Shown one piece after another: positions 48,011 through 60,003 of a stretch of 64,000 nucleotides of DNA; the first letter of the stretch is position 1; every line of letters starts with the position of its first letter. Source of the DNA: Andrena cerasifolii. Taxonomy: Eukaryota > Arthropoda > Insecta > Hymenoptera > Andrenidae. The translations under genes were made by a program, and so were the position numbers. The stretch spans positions 5,146,001-5,210,000 of the forward strand of contig NC_135123.1 in NCBI RefSeq assembly GCF_050908995.1, given 5' to 3'. Below the pieces are notes generated by a model, which ran no database searches, had not been told where the DNA came from, and worked only from the letters and a program-made list of their open reading frames with translations.

Positions 48011-48723
48011 TTAAGGGGTTACATTCCCTTGATAGGTGATGAAATAGGATCATTTTTATAATTTTTTTTTTATATAAAGAATCTGCATATTTAAAAATCA
48101 AGATATACACAGTGTTGTGTATAAATTAAGCTGTATTTTCTTCAAAAAGAAATTTGATATCTTAAGAAATCGTGCCATAGCCTCTTCATAGTTACAGCAC
48201 TTGCGGTATTAAAAATATCTCAGAAATTAATGGACCGATTTGATTAAAATTTTGCACGAATATTCTTAAGACTATAATCTAATAATTGTCAAGACAATTT
48301 TTCGCCTAGTGTCTTGTTTTGTTTTTTATTAACAAAAGCAGATGAAAACTCAGGTCGAAAATCGCATGCTTGACTTTGAGTAGCTGCCATTTTTGAAAAA
48401 AATTATTTTTTCAAAATCGGCCCTAGTAAGTGCTAGATTATAGTTTTAAGAATATTCCTGCAAAATTGTATTCAAATCGGACCAGTAATCTCTCAGATAT
48501 TTTTGGTACTGCAAGTGCTGTAACTATGAAGAGGCCTTGGGAGAAGGAGCTGCTATGACACCATTTCTGAAGATATCAAATTTCATTTTGAAGAGAATAC
48601 AGTTGAATTCACACACAACAAGGTGTACATCTTGATTTTTAAATATGACATTTCCCTATATGAAAAAAAAAATCTTAAAAATGACCCTATTTTCTGACCT
48701 ACCAACGGTATGTAACCCCTCAA
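48011..48723. mobile_element. Palindromic TTAAGGGG MITE filling most of a short intron
   Basis: TTAAGGGGTTACATTCCC at left and GGTATGTAACCCCTCAA at right; almost the full 713 bp is self-complementary, for example CCTCTTCATAGTTACAGCAC against GTGCTGTAACTATGAAGAGG. It ends 48 bases before the acceptor of exon 48772-49437. Confidence 0.88.
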
Positions 48724-48771
48724 ACTTCAAACTGTTCTGAACAAAATCTAACGATTTCGAACACGTTAAAG

Positions 48772-49437
48772 GGTCGCAAGGGCAAAGGGTCAATCTTCGT
48801 ATGGGCGTCAGGGAACGGCGGCCGGCACACGGACTCCTGCAATTGCGACGGCTATACGAACAGTATTTTCACGTTATCCATATCGAGCGCCACGCAAGGC
48901 GGCTATAAGCCCTGGTACCTGGAGGAGTGTAGCTCCACTCTTGCCTCCACTTATTCCTCGGGGACGCCGGGCAACGACAAAAGCGTCGCGACTGTGGACA
49001 TGGATGCGAAGCTGCGACCGGATCACATCTGTACCGTCGAGCATACTGGAACGTCCGCGTCGGCACCGTTGGCGGCGGGTATAGCCGCCTTGGCACTCGA
49101 GGCCAATCCGAGCCTCACGTGGAGGGACATGCAGTACCTGGTGGTGCTCACGTCGAGATCCGGCCCCCTCGAGAAGGAGCCCGGCTGGATCCTGAACGGG
49201 GTGAAGAGGAAGGTCTCCCACAAATTCGGTTATGGGCTCATGGACGCCGGCGCTATGGTCAGCCTAGCTGAACAGTGGACTAACGTGCCACCCCAACATA
49301 TTTGCAAATCAGACGAGATCAACGAAGAGAGACGTATCGACCCGACCTACGGCTACACGCTGAGCGTCTACATGGACGTCACCGGCTGCGCTGGATCTTT
49401 GAACGAAGTTCGATTCCTCGAGCACGTGCAGTGCAAG
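48772..49437 (+). CDS. Fur2: Fur2 exon: oxyanion Asn, catalytic Ser and start of the P domain
   Basis: Largest visible exon, 222 codons, phase 0/0, donor GTAAGG. It encodes GSIFVWASGNGG with the oxyanion-hole Asn (codon 48814-48816, visible residue 274), then CNCDGYTNSIFTLSISSA, ECSSTLASTYSSG and GTSASAPLAAG with the nucleophilic Ser (codon 49054-49056, visible residue 354). LTWRDMQYLVV and HKFGYGLMDAGAMVSLA close the catalytic domain. VPPQHICKS onward begins the P (homoB) domain, which stabilises the protease fold. The Asn-Ser spacing is about seven residues longer than in human furin, owing to a longer segment before EHTGTSASAP. The acceptor (GTTAAAG) has almost no pyrimidine tract, and a palindromic transposon ends only 48 bases upstream. 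The start is fixed by frame and homology. Confidence 0.96.
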
Positions 49438-49924
49438 GTAAGGGAACTTAGCGGAGGAAGCAAATGAATCCTTTGACGTCTACGCACACATATCGGTTCT
49501 CTAGCGGTGTATTGCCGTCAGTACCAACGGTCCCTTTGCCTCAGTGTCCGTAACTGGCACGGACAAGTGTGAACTGCTCTATTCTAAAACAGGGAAACGA
49601 TATTTTTTTACCACTGACATTTACAGCCCTGGGTCGTCACGGAATTGATATGTGTGTGCATAAACCCTTACCATGATTCGTATCTACCCGTTTCTTTTTA
49701 TTAACTGTTTGATTGGCACGAGAGGTAGCCCATCTAGTAGCCTAGATTCTGCCTGAAAATTGGTAGGTATCGCAACCAATGATAGTTTATTTATTAGTCA
49801 TACGGTTGGAATTCAGATCTAGTCATTGTTGTATGTTGACTCATTTAAAGTATTATCCTGAAGCGGAGATAGACTCGGCTGATTGAATAGCTGCACCCGG
49901 ATATTGTGCTTACCAGACAACTAA

Positions 49925-50481
49925 CAAGGGAAGTTCGGCAACGTGAAAATTCAAAAAAATCTGAAACTCTGCAGAAATGTAACTCAAGTGATGCTAGTGA
50001 CGTAACTGTTTTTTTATTCGGCAATAAAACGGTCCTAAGGGTGAAAACACCCCCTCGAGGAAATTGTGAGTTGTCATATTATCGGGAATATCTGCGAAAC
50101 CGTAGAGGATATCGAAAAAAAGTTTAATTCAAAGTTGTATGGCTTCCGATATCCTACACTATGGTGATAAAGAATTATCGAAAAAAAAGGTGGTGGGAAT
50201 AAATTTTGAAAAATTAATGCTTTTCGGAAATTCTTTACCACTGCTTTATACGACATAAAAAACCATAAAATTGTGAATTCAACTTCTTTTTGATATCTTG
50301 CACAGTTTCGTAAATATTCGCGTTAAGGTGAGACCTCATCATTTTTTCAAGTGGCTGTTTTCACCCTTAGGACCGTTTTATTGCCGAATCAAAAAATAGT
50401 TATGTTATTAGCACCACTTCAGCTAGATTTCTACAAAGTTTCATATTTTTTTTGAATTTTCGATTTGACTGAAGAAAGCTT
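49925..50481. mobile_element. CAAGGGA-type palindromic MITE (subfamily with TTCGGCAA ends)
   Basis: CAAGGGAAGTTCGGCAACGT at left; right arm ATTTTTTTTGAATTTTCG then diverged end. Inner inverted motifs ATTCGGCAATAAAACGGTCC / GGACCGTTTTATTGCCGAAT are perfect. Related to 53667-54246. Confidence 0.8.
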
Positions 50482-52286
50482 GACGTACCTGAACCCTGTA
50501 TTCATTGGTTTTATGCATTTTAACATCTGGAAAAAAGTAAATAAATTTTTTTTTATAAAAATATATAAATTCAGATCATTTTTAACGATAAGAAGAAAAC
50601 AGGATATTTCTCCTTCAACGGGATCTAGGTGCGGGTGCTAAAGGGTTAATAAGGTCATTATATGTCGATGAGATCGGCGATAATAGCGAAGAAAAAGAAA
50701 TATTTCTTTCTCGACGCTTTTATCGTTGGTCATCTAGTAAGCGTTGCTCTGCTCGCTGCTCCAATGTAAACAGTTCCATTATAAAACAACATAATATATT
50801 TCGACGCTTCGCTCTTATCGGCGCTCTGTCGTTTATCGCAGCGCCAACATAAACATACCCTAAGGCAGAAAATCTCTGTCTCTATTTTTTTTTCAATGGC
50901 AAGAAGAAAAATTAACATCGGTAAATAAGTGTTAAAAAATCGAAGTTTTAATCAATTCAATTTGAATAACTCTGAGTATCTATATTTTTAAGTTCTTCTG
51001 TTCCTAAGTAGGTACTTTTGTATAAAAACAGCTCGATAAAATAAATTAGGAATTGCGAGTTATAGCATTGAAATCAACGTTTACCTCGAGTAGGTATAAC
51101 TCATTTTAAGAAGACATAACCGTCTCTACATAATACTTCTTTAGAGATCCTTTACGTGTCCATATCGATTGCCCTCCAATATATTAAATTAAGTACTGTA
51201 ATCAGTTTCATCCTTTCAATAATTTCGTTAATACACTCCGTTTCAACCAGGTATTTCTTTGCAAATATTCCGTATCGTTAGAAACAATTTAATTTCGTTT
51301 CGTCCTTATTGCCAGTCACTCTCATGATGTTTTTACGCATCACGGCGGAAAGCTATCTTTCAGCCAATATTCATGAACGTAATTTATTCGGAAAGGAAGC
51401 ATTCCGGCCCCAATACCAAATACATTTCTGCCGGGTAAAAAACATTTTTCAGAGTGCGATCTTTTAAATCCCTAGCACCGCGAACGAACATTTGCAAGTA
51501 CTGCCCGTGGAAAGAATAATTCCATAGCATCATTAAAATGGAAACTCCATTACAAGCGTTTTGTGAATCGCAGACTGGAACGAAATATACTTTTACATAA
51601 AAGGAGGATAAATTTTATTTTAAATGTCCCGGGCTCTCTTACATTCTGCTCCTACTTCTACCGAATTTTTCATGCGATAATTTGCTTATAATCTGTGTAA
51701 TTCAGAAAGATGCTTCCGCGCGAAAAGATAAATCAGGAACGCGGGATAAATGTTTTTATACCAGGCCTCTGTTTTCGGAAACATGTTGGATACGCGCTTG
51801 TTTGGCTGAAACTGGGTTTAACGGATTCAACGGGTGGCCGCCCTGTTTGTACAGGAGTAACAATTTACAGTAAAAATATTACTATCCTGTCAGTGAAAAC
51901 GATAAAGATATTCTACGGTAACTAAAAGTTTGCTGAAATATTTTCTGTGTCAGAAACTCGAATCGAGTTAAAGGAAACGCGTGCGTTCTTGATATTCCAG
52001 TAATTTAAAAATGATTAAATAAAGATAAACTTCAATGAGCAATTTGCACGTAATTATGATAAAAGAATCGATTACTTTTAAAACGAAGTTTCGCGAATAT
52101 TCTATATTTCTTTTATTCATTTTTCCACGGTTTTTATTGAAAGTTTTCCTGCATAAATTAAAATCCCATTATCGATTGAATAAATGAATATTAGAAGAAC
52201 ATTATGGTGTGTCTATAAAGGTTTAGGAAAATAATTTTATCGTGCAATTAGTGAATAATAAACAAAAGAAATAACTAACAAAGAAA

Positions 52287-52620
52287 TCTATACTATTATA
52301 TAAAATTGAAGTACTTTGAAATGCGATTTCTCAGTAAATATGAACTGTACCCACAAGTGCGTTACGTCACTTTGTTCGTCTTGGCGAGAGGAAGAATCTA
52401 ACGTTTTTATTTTTTTAAAATACTAATTTTTAAATAGTAGTAGTTCGGGACGCGACCGCCAGGCGGCGACCGGGCGAGCGCTTCTCGCTTGCGAAATAGC
52501 ACCGCGGCGGGAATAAGTGGCCGAGGGCTCTCGAGTTTACAGATTGTAATTACAGATTACGAATCAGTCACGCTAATATGTTGGGCGAAGCTGAGACGGG
52601 AGACGCTAGTCTCTTTATAT
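52287..52620 (+). mobile_element. Possible Helitron 5' end
   Basis: TCTATACTATTATATAAAATTG is almost the same as the sequence near 15363. GC-rich block at 52445-52520 follows. 3' end not identified. Confidence 0.3.
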
Positions 52621-52674
52621 AAGTTTCACTAACAAATATTTTTTAATGAAATGTGTGAAACAATTCTTAAACAG

Positions 52675-52891
52675 GTTTCGTTGAGGTTCTTTCCACGAGG
52701 AAATTTAAGGTTGCTGTTGACCTCTCCAATGGGAACTACATCGACCTTGTTGTTCGAGAGGCCGCGGGACGTTCTTAGCTCAAGCTTCGACGACTGGCCC
52801 TTCCTCAGCGTGCACTTCTGGGGTGAAAAAGCTGACGGTCGATGGACTCTGCAGATCATTAATGCAGGAAATCGGCACGTGAACTCACCAG
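52675..52891 (+). CDS. Fur2: Fur2 exon: P domain
   Basis: A 217-nt exon, phase 0 in and phase 1 out, acceptor TTAAACAG. It encodes VSLRFFPRGNLRLLLTSPMG, then TSTLLFERPRD and DDWPFLSVHFWGEKADGRW, the core of the convertase P domain. The RGD tripeptide of human furin is RGN here. The exon must end at the G of CCAG with the intron beginning GCAAGT: only then does it join GG-ATC-CTG of the next exon to read ...VNSPGILKKWQLIFYG as in the family. Reading through gives G-K-stop, and the nearby GT at 52896 would shift frame. Confidence 0.94.
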
Positions 52892-53666
52892 GCAAGTAGT
52901 ATTAATGTCTCGTTTCATCAGCAAGCGGTATGTTTGCAATTGATCTTTACCCTCTTGACTAATTGCTGTGTAACGCCAGAATCAAATCTGCCGGAAACGC
53001 GGGCTTCGTGCAAATAATGAATTGGGGCAAGTTTACGTGGTATTATGACACGATATTTAACTGCAGCCCTTGCATCTAATTTAAACATCAAATTTGAAAT
53101 GAGTTACAGTCTATAGCTTCAACTTTGATTAATTAATCGCGATGATTTTAATTAATAACAAGTTCAACTGGTACAGGAAGCCATATAGAATAATTGAACC
53201 AAACCGTGTAAATTACGTGAATTCCAGAAAACTGTAATTTGTTAGATTAAATTTAGTTCGAGAATTAGGAACATGGTGAGGTTAATTTGATGGATCCTTT
53301 TTTATTAATCGGTCAATGAAATTGACCTCTCGCTGTGTTTGAGAGCCATCAATCGAAGCTTATTGAGACGTAATTGAAGGTCAATTTTCATCTGTTCGTA
53401 ATCAATGTACTGATAATAACTATCATAAATCATATTTTCTCGTGTAGAAATGACACGTGAACGAGTTTCCACTACCAACGTATTACCTTCGTATTTTTTT
53501 AATTAATAACACGCACAGGACTACAGATGGAAGGGTAGATTAATATTCTATTGAGATTTACTTGTTGCGGATACGCGACCTGGTGGCGAAAATTAAAAGC
53601 AGTTATGTCGGGTTAGCTGTCACATGTAATATACATTGTTAGTATCGTTTTAAATCATTTAAAGTA

Positions 53667-54246
53667 TTCTTTATAGAAAAATAGTAAGTTTTCAGATTAT
53701 CTTGAATATCTGCAGAATTGTAAAAGATATCGAAAAAAAGTTAAATTCAAAGTTCCATGGTTTTTTATTCCCTATAAATCGGCAATAAAGAATTTGCGAA
53801 AAACATTATTTTAAAACATTAATTTATAGAAAAATAGTAAGTTTTCAGATTGTCGCGAATATCTGCAGAATTGTAAAAGATATCGAAAAAAAGTTAAATT
53901 CAAAGTTCCATGGTTTTTTATTCCCTATAAATCTGCGATAAAGAATTTGCGAAAAACATTATTGTTTTCCAAATTTATCCCCACCACCATTTTTTCGACA
54001 ATTCTTTATCACCTTTATATTTTATATTCTTCTTCGATATTTTAGGGTATCGAAAGCCATACAACTTTGAATTGAACTTTTTTCGATATCTTTTACGGTT
54101 TCGCAGATATTCAAGATAATATAAAAACTCACAATTTCTTTGAGAGGGTGTTTTAAAAAATATTTACGTTATTAGCATCACTGGAGCTACATTTCTGCAA
54201 AGTTTCAGATTTTTTTCAATTTTCGAGTTGGCGGACTTCCCTCGCA
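53667..54246. mobile_element. 5'-truncated CAAGGGA-type MITE with 153-bp internal duplication
   Basis: The right end CGAGTTGGCGGACTTCCCTCG matches the family termini; the right arm carries GAGCTACATTTCTGCAAAG as in 49925-50481. At the left, TTATAGAAAAATAGTAAGTT occurs at 53671 and again at 53824 in a direct 153-bp duplication. Confidence 0.75.
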
Positions 54247-57200
54247 AAACCAGCTGTGTAAAGCTGCATTGTGAAAATTATATTGTATTATCTTTCTCAA
54301 TAATTACTGATATTTCGTAAGGACTTCCTTTCATTAAATTTGATATTTGCAGGCAGAAGCCCTTAATTTATACTGCTTATTGTTTTCTGTAGCTATTCCA
54401 TATCAAATTAAATGGCCTGCAGTAATTATTTTTTCACCCTCTATAAAATTCCGACTATTTCATGTGGAATTTGTAAATTCCAGCACACTATTTAACGACA
54501 CAAACATTATTGCACTTCTTTTTTAAAATGTGTGTTAAACAATTTTCATTCGATCTGTCAATTGGGAAAAATAGAATTTCAAAGCTCCGTTGGAAGTTGC
54601 TAAGTTAGCATTAGTAATTATAGTGGCTACACATTACTAATTCATTTAGCACATACATTATTAATGCTTTTATTTTGCACTATCTATAAAACTCGCTTAT
54701 TAAGAGCTTTAACTATATACGTGAGTCAGTTCGCTTTCTAACAATGGAGCTAACACTTTGTTGACGTTTGTGTTAACTGAACCTTATTAACTGGGAACTG
54801 ATCCTGAAACTCTTCTGTAAACAAAAGTATGTAAAACTTTGATAAGATCTCTTTTCTTATGGTCGTACTTTTTCAAAAGATCCACCGACATACCTACGAT
54901 GTACCCTGATGAATTATTCCGGATAGCCAGATATACTTGACGGAAATTCTCTGCAAATTTTCATCACAAATAAATTTTTTACACCTTCTTTATGACGAGT
55001 TACCTCTTAAATGAGCAGAAATTGGGGCAGTCACCTTATGTATTATTTTCATAATAAAAGGGAAACGCAAAAACAATCAAAAGCCATCGCCCAGTCATTG
55101 GTAGTGCTAATGACAGTAATCTTCATGAGAAGATCCGATAGAATATATAGAATGTTAAATTTTCAATAGCGTCCACATTTGTTTGAAAGGCCCGCGGGGC
55201 GAACGAACAATACTTTCACGGCAGAAGCGATCGCTTGGAAAGGCCTGGCCGACTTGAAGCGACATTTCGCCAAACTTTACGCCACTCAAAGTATTAACTT
55301 ATGGAAGGAGCAGCCGCATTTAACGATGCGGAGCACTCAGCCCCCGATCGGGACACTGTGCCGTAACACCCGCCCATAAATAGCTACTTTGAATAGTGGC
55401 AAGCCAAAGAACTTCTAAATACCGAAAATGTATCGAAATTACGTTGATCGTAGAAAATCTGTGGTATTTATGAAACTTGGAAAATATTGAGAAACATACT
55501 TCCCTCTCCTATTTTAAAGAAACATTGCAGATTTATTCTGGGACTCAATTTTACAGAACAAAATAACTCTTTAAAGTTTGTAGATACAAGAAGGTTCTAT
55601 TACTTTTAATGGACAGTAACATGCTGTACTCAACAGAAAAATAAATTTTAACAACAAAATCAAAAAGTTCTTATTGCCATATTCATTTTCGATTTTGGAA
55701 ATATATGTTATTTTCCAACTAAAATCATAAAACGTTTGTCTACAAAAATTTTTCTTCTGCCTGCAATTCTTACCAAGGGATGAAATGTTAAAAGGTGTTC
55801 CATCACATAAGCTTGGGTTGCAATGACTATAAAGTATACATGTACAGTGTATTTCATGAAAACGGTCATACACTTTTGAGGTACATAGCACTCATCAAAA
55901 TAATCTAGAAAATCTTAATAAACGAAAGTGAATGCTTATCAAGAGGTATATATATAAAATAGTGGCCATAGAAATTGCAACACCCTGAAAATATCAATGT
56001 TTCTGGTTTAACTCTCTCGCGTTATTTATTAGGCCTTAAAGCTTTGATTTACATTAAAGAAAAACACCATTTATTACAATAAATCAATAGGTACTTCAAA
56101 ATAAATGTACCTTTACTAAATTTATAAATTGTGCAGACTTCGGACAAATCTAGATTGCAGATACATACACGGGAATAAACGAAAGGTGTCCAGCTTTAAA
56201 CATTGCTAGCTATTATCAATGAATAATAACTTGGCAGTAAGTGTTACTTTTAATCTTTCTATACTCCGCGCTGATTTAGTACTTTTAGTGATTTGTACTT
56301 TAGTAAGTACTTTGATGTATACACATATCCTTTCTTAAGCCCCAAAATTCTAAACAATACGCGTATCGTTTATGTGCAATATTCGAAATAGTAATAACTT
56401 TTAAATGAAACAGTCCTAAGAAAATAGATCTTGCTAAAGTTTTCCCCACCAGTTCTCTCTATCTTTTCTTACAATTAGAGGAAGGTACAGCCCAATCCAG
56501 TCCATAAGCTCAATCTGTATTTCGTATTAAAATCATTTTAACAATAACATTAAATTTAAAGGGTGCTTGAACGCGTACGAGTAATAAAAACAATTTATTT
56601 TCTTTAATTTCGTATTTATTTTTTCAGGCATCGGGTGTCACACTTGTGCATCATCATGCAAGTATATCCAACGAGGATAAAACTGACAAACGAATAGAGG
56701 AATCCTATTTTTCATAGCAAATAGTAGTCCTATAGAAAACACGTTAATACTCTTTGATAGACGAGCCCTATCTAAATTCTAGCAGTTGGCTTCACAAAAT
56801 TGCGACTGCAGTGATTTATGCATACACTTTATTTAGTAGAAAAGTATTACGTATTATGTAATAGTGGGTGTCTTGTACAACTCGCCTTCTTTCAGTATTA
56901 CGTGTAAAACACATTATAGATCCACCATTCATTTGAATTAATTGTTGTACGGGAAATTTTAATTATTTCATACGTTCAGCTGGGTAAACAGAGTTTATAA
57001 TTACAGTTCGCGTGCCACGCATATTGGTTTAAATTTTAATTGGCATCACCATACATCATTACTCTTGGATAATACCTCTGTAACTTTAAAGTAACTTTAT
57101 AAAGCTGCGACTGGTTGATAAGAACGCAATTCTTTGCAGGTTAAACAGAATATTAAAGAAACCGTTTTAAGAAATAGTATTCCAACCATCGAAACGACGT

Positions 57201-57560
57201 ACAAAAAATTCACAGACGAACCCACGCGTTCTAGAAAATAATTCTTTATATGCAAGGTGTTCAGCGGCAGATAATAGAAAAAGAAATACGTGATTCTACG
57301 TGGCATAATAAAAGGAAAATGAAGAGTAACGAAATTGCAGTGGAGGCTTTGTTTTTTAGTTATTAATATATTTTTGGGGGGTTCCTATAATTTTCATACC
57401 ACACGCGCGTAAATTTATTTGTAATTCTGTTATATCCCAGAATGTTTGCCACTTGTACCTTTTTCCTTAAATCCGTCACTGATTAATACTTAAAAGTTCA
57501 GGTCAAAATCGTCTGAAACACGGAGAAGAAGCTTGGGTAACAGCTTACTTCGTAGAATTA

Positions 57561-58270
57561 CAGTATTGTCTCGTTATTGGCTCGCTGGTGGGGACCGGTG
57601 TTGAGCCCATATCGTGAACGGGCCCTAATTCCGAGTGTTCGTTTCTCGCTTCCTTCTGGCCGAAGGGGGGAGCGAGATGGAGCACTGCGTGCGCGGCGAG
57701 CGTGCGCGGTGGTCGCGAGCGCTTAACGTGAGCCGGGCCTGCGTCAAGGTTTTGCGAAGCGGTTTTCGTGCTCACGGTAAGCGCTTGCGACCATCGCGCG
57801 CGCAAAGGACGGAGTGTCAGGCGTCCGAAAGACGGAGCGAGACAAAACATCAACGCGTGGTCTGTCTCGTACCGTCCTCGCTCGCTTTCAGTGCCTCTCG
57901 TTCCATCTCGCTCTCGCCATCGCCCGGCAAGAGCGACACAGAAGTGGTGGGGATAGCGAAAAGCCCGTATCGTGTACAGTAATCGCCCGTTATGAGTCCG
58001 TTTTTTCCGCCCGTTGAGAGTCCCGCCACTACCCCCACCATTTCTTGGAAGCCTGCGGACGAGAGTGAGAGAACCGGATAACGAGCGAGAGGACACGAAG
58101 TTGCCGTAGGGTACGAAAGAGAGAAAGCATGATACTTTGTCTCGCTCCGTCTTTCAGCTGGAGGGACCCGCGCGCGGGTCGAGCCCAAGCTCGAGCCGCC
58201 AGCCCCGTTCGACGGGCTCATAACGGGCGATTACTGTACACCAAACCGAGCCCATAACGAGACAATACTG
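57561..58270. mobile_element. TA-flanked GC-rich MITE containing another MITE
   Basis: CAGTATTGTCTCGTTATTGG to CCATAACGAGACAATACTG, TA on each side. About 710 bp, markedly GC-rich, interrupted by 57977-58236. Tc1/mariner-like by CAGTA ends and TA site. An open frame of 183 codons on the minus strand lies here but has no recognisable protein. Confidence 0.85.
57977..58236. mobile_element. Innermost TA-flanked MITE
   Basis: CAGTAATCGCCCGTTATGAG to CTCATAACGGGCGATTACTG with TA on each side (57975-57976 and 58237-58238); 260 bp; end sequence related to its host element. Confidence 0.88.
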
Positions 58271-58901
58271 TAATGAGAATTGCATCATTGTTTTCTGACG
58301 GCGATACACTACCTCTACTGACCTACGCAACGCGACACGCTGGTTGCCGAATTCCTGTGCTTCGGGTGATTTAGATCTGAATTTCTAAGTTGTAATAACT
58401 AAAAAAAGAAGCCTACACTGCAATTTCACACTGAAAATAACACTCTTGATTTTCGTCTTATTTTGTTGCGTAGAATCGCCCATTTCATTTACTATTACTT
58501 GTTGCGGAACACCTGGTACATTTCGATCTTTGCGGCGGTAGTTCTACCACGATCTTCGACAAGTAAATACGAGCTCTTGATACCTACAATTTGCACACAG
58601 TTTTCGGTGGATCTCGCTCGCAAAGGGTCGAGATCCTTCAGGTAATTTCGCGTCATGCGCTGTTTGAACGCGTCCCTGTAGGCTTCAATGCAGATAGTAT
58701 AATGTGAAAACATTAACTAACAGAAGCTACATCTTCACGAATAAAATTGTAATTCCATAGCTGAACGCAACTGAATTAGGCTCATTGAATTGAAACTATG
58801 ACAGAAAGCTTATAACGAAGGAAAAGAAGCATGAAATTAATACCAATACGATGCCAGTGAAGCCTTTCTATTATACGCGTGTGCGGCGTTTGGTGTTGCA
58901 G

Positions 58902-59367
58902 GGATCCTGAAGAAGTGGCAGTTGATCTTCTACGGCACAGCGACGAATCCCATCAGGATACGAACTCGCCAGTTTAACCCGGTACAAGCGCATTCTTCGT
59001 ACGCCTCCGTGCATTACCCATTCACAGTAGACGATGATCCACTATCGCCGGGCCATCGCGGCGACGTCGACTTCTTTCCTTCGTCTACCTTTCAGAGCTA
59101 CCAGGGCCCGTACGTCGGCGCTGCCTCCAACGTCCAAGCGTCCGTGGCAACCTTGGACGGCTCCTCCGCCCCCATTTTAACCAATCGACTACCTGGTGAC
59201 ACGGCCTCGGCTTTCGATTCGTCTTCGTCCTCGTCTCAAGTCGGGGACGACTCACTGGACACTACTAGAAAGATCCTTCACGACTGTGATCCCCAATGCG
59301 ACCCTCAGGGTTGCTACGGGAAGGGGCCGACCCAGTGCATCGCCTGTAAAAATTATCGACTGGACAA
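58902..59367 (+). CDS. Fur2: Fur2 exon: end of P domain, Ser-rich linker and first Cys-rich repeat
   Basis: A 466-nt exon, phase 1 in and phase 2 out, with acceptor GTGTTGCAG and donor GTAAGT at 59368. The first residues, GILKKWQLIFYGTA, finish the P domain. A low-complexity linker of roughly 100 residues follows, rich in Ser, Asp and Pro, with a run of six Ser near its end. Then comes CDPQCDPQGCYGKGPTQC and IACKNYRLDK: six Cys in the spacing of a furin-like cysteine-rich repeat, as found in insect Fur2, PACE4 and PC5. In that group this region anchors the enzyme at the cell surface or matrix (family knowledge). The exon reads into TAA at once if unspliced, but the strong GTAAGT and incomplete repeat argue that the gene continues beyond the window. 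Confidence 0.94.
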
Positions 59368-60003
59368 GTAAGTGGCTTTGCGAGTACATCATGGTTTTGG
59401 ACATTTTGCCTTTTAATGCTGGGAACTGCTCGACAGGGACAGGCACAGGGCTGTGAGCAATTACGGACTCAACCATATTTTTACAATTCTCATAATATTG
59501 AAACAAAATTGACGAAATCGTTTATGTACTTTCAAACAGGAAACAAAAATTTTCTTCGGAAATCTGAAGCAACAGTCCTAATTGTCCTTTTTGGAACATT
59601 GAGCACATAATTTGTACAGGCAAATGAAAACAAAAAAGCTTTTATATGAAAAAAAGTTCTTACTACTCAAGTTTGAATATATGTAGATATGAACAGTCGT
59701 TTCTTGGGAATGTTGAAGAAGAAAAGCAGAAATGTGTTTGCGGCTATAATTGTTCACATAACTGTATGCAATGGCTGGCTGATAACCTTGCGCTGCTAAT
59801 ATTCACATGTTCTGAAAGTGGGTTTACGCTATAATGATAGGTCAGACGTCATACAAACATATATTAGGTTAGCAGAAATTTACTAAGTATGTTTAATTGA
59901 AAATGTACAAAATTAAATTTTCACGACGTACTCTGGTTACTCCCTGATAACTCTGGTGACTCCGTGATAGTCCTCGCTGGCCTGATATGAGTTCAGCAGC
60001 TAC

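Larger units (their letters stand above)
49438..52674 (+). other. Fur2: 3.2-kb Fur2 intron
   Basis: Contains a CAAGGGA-type palindrome (49925-50481) and a possible Helitron 5' end at about 52287 followed by a GC-rich block to about 52620. The region 50482-52280 is AT-rich with no recognisable feature. Confidence 0.8.
57290..58480. mobile_element. Outermost element of a three-level nest
   Basis: Left GTGATTCTACGTGGCATAAT and, inverted at right, ATTTTGTTGCGTAGAATCGCC; GAAATTGCAGTGGAGGC and GCCTACACTGCAATTTC also match, as does TTTAGTTATTA. Interrupted by 57561-58270. Confidence 0.7.
52892..58901 (+). other. Fur2: GC-AG intron of Fur2
   Basis: The donor reads CAG followed by GCAAGT, which is the textbook context for the rare GC class of U2-type donors; the acceptor is GTTGCAG. 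The intron is 6.0 kb and holds a CAAGGGA-type repeat (53667-54246) and a three-level nest of repeats (57290-58480). About 54250-57290 is AT-rich with no recognisable feature except a small GC-rich patch at 55185-55380. Confidence 0.85.

Noticed and set aside
52896..52897. GT donor (GTAGTA) just after the P-domain exon
   Set aside because: Its use would shift the frame into 58902 and break the conserved PGILKKWQL run; the GC donor keeps it.
55185..55380. GC-rich patch as a possible extra exon
   Set aside because: Open for 66 codons but no furin-family similarity, and an exon here would break the phase-1 junction between 52891 and 58902.
57545..58096. 183-codon minus-strand open frame
   Set aside because: Lies in the GC-rich nested MITEs, where stop codons are rare; mirrored by open frames on the other strand.
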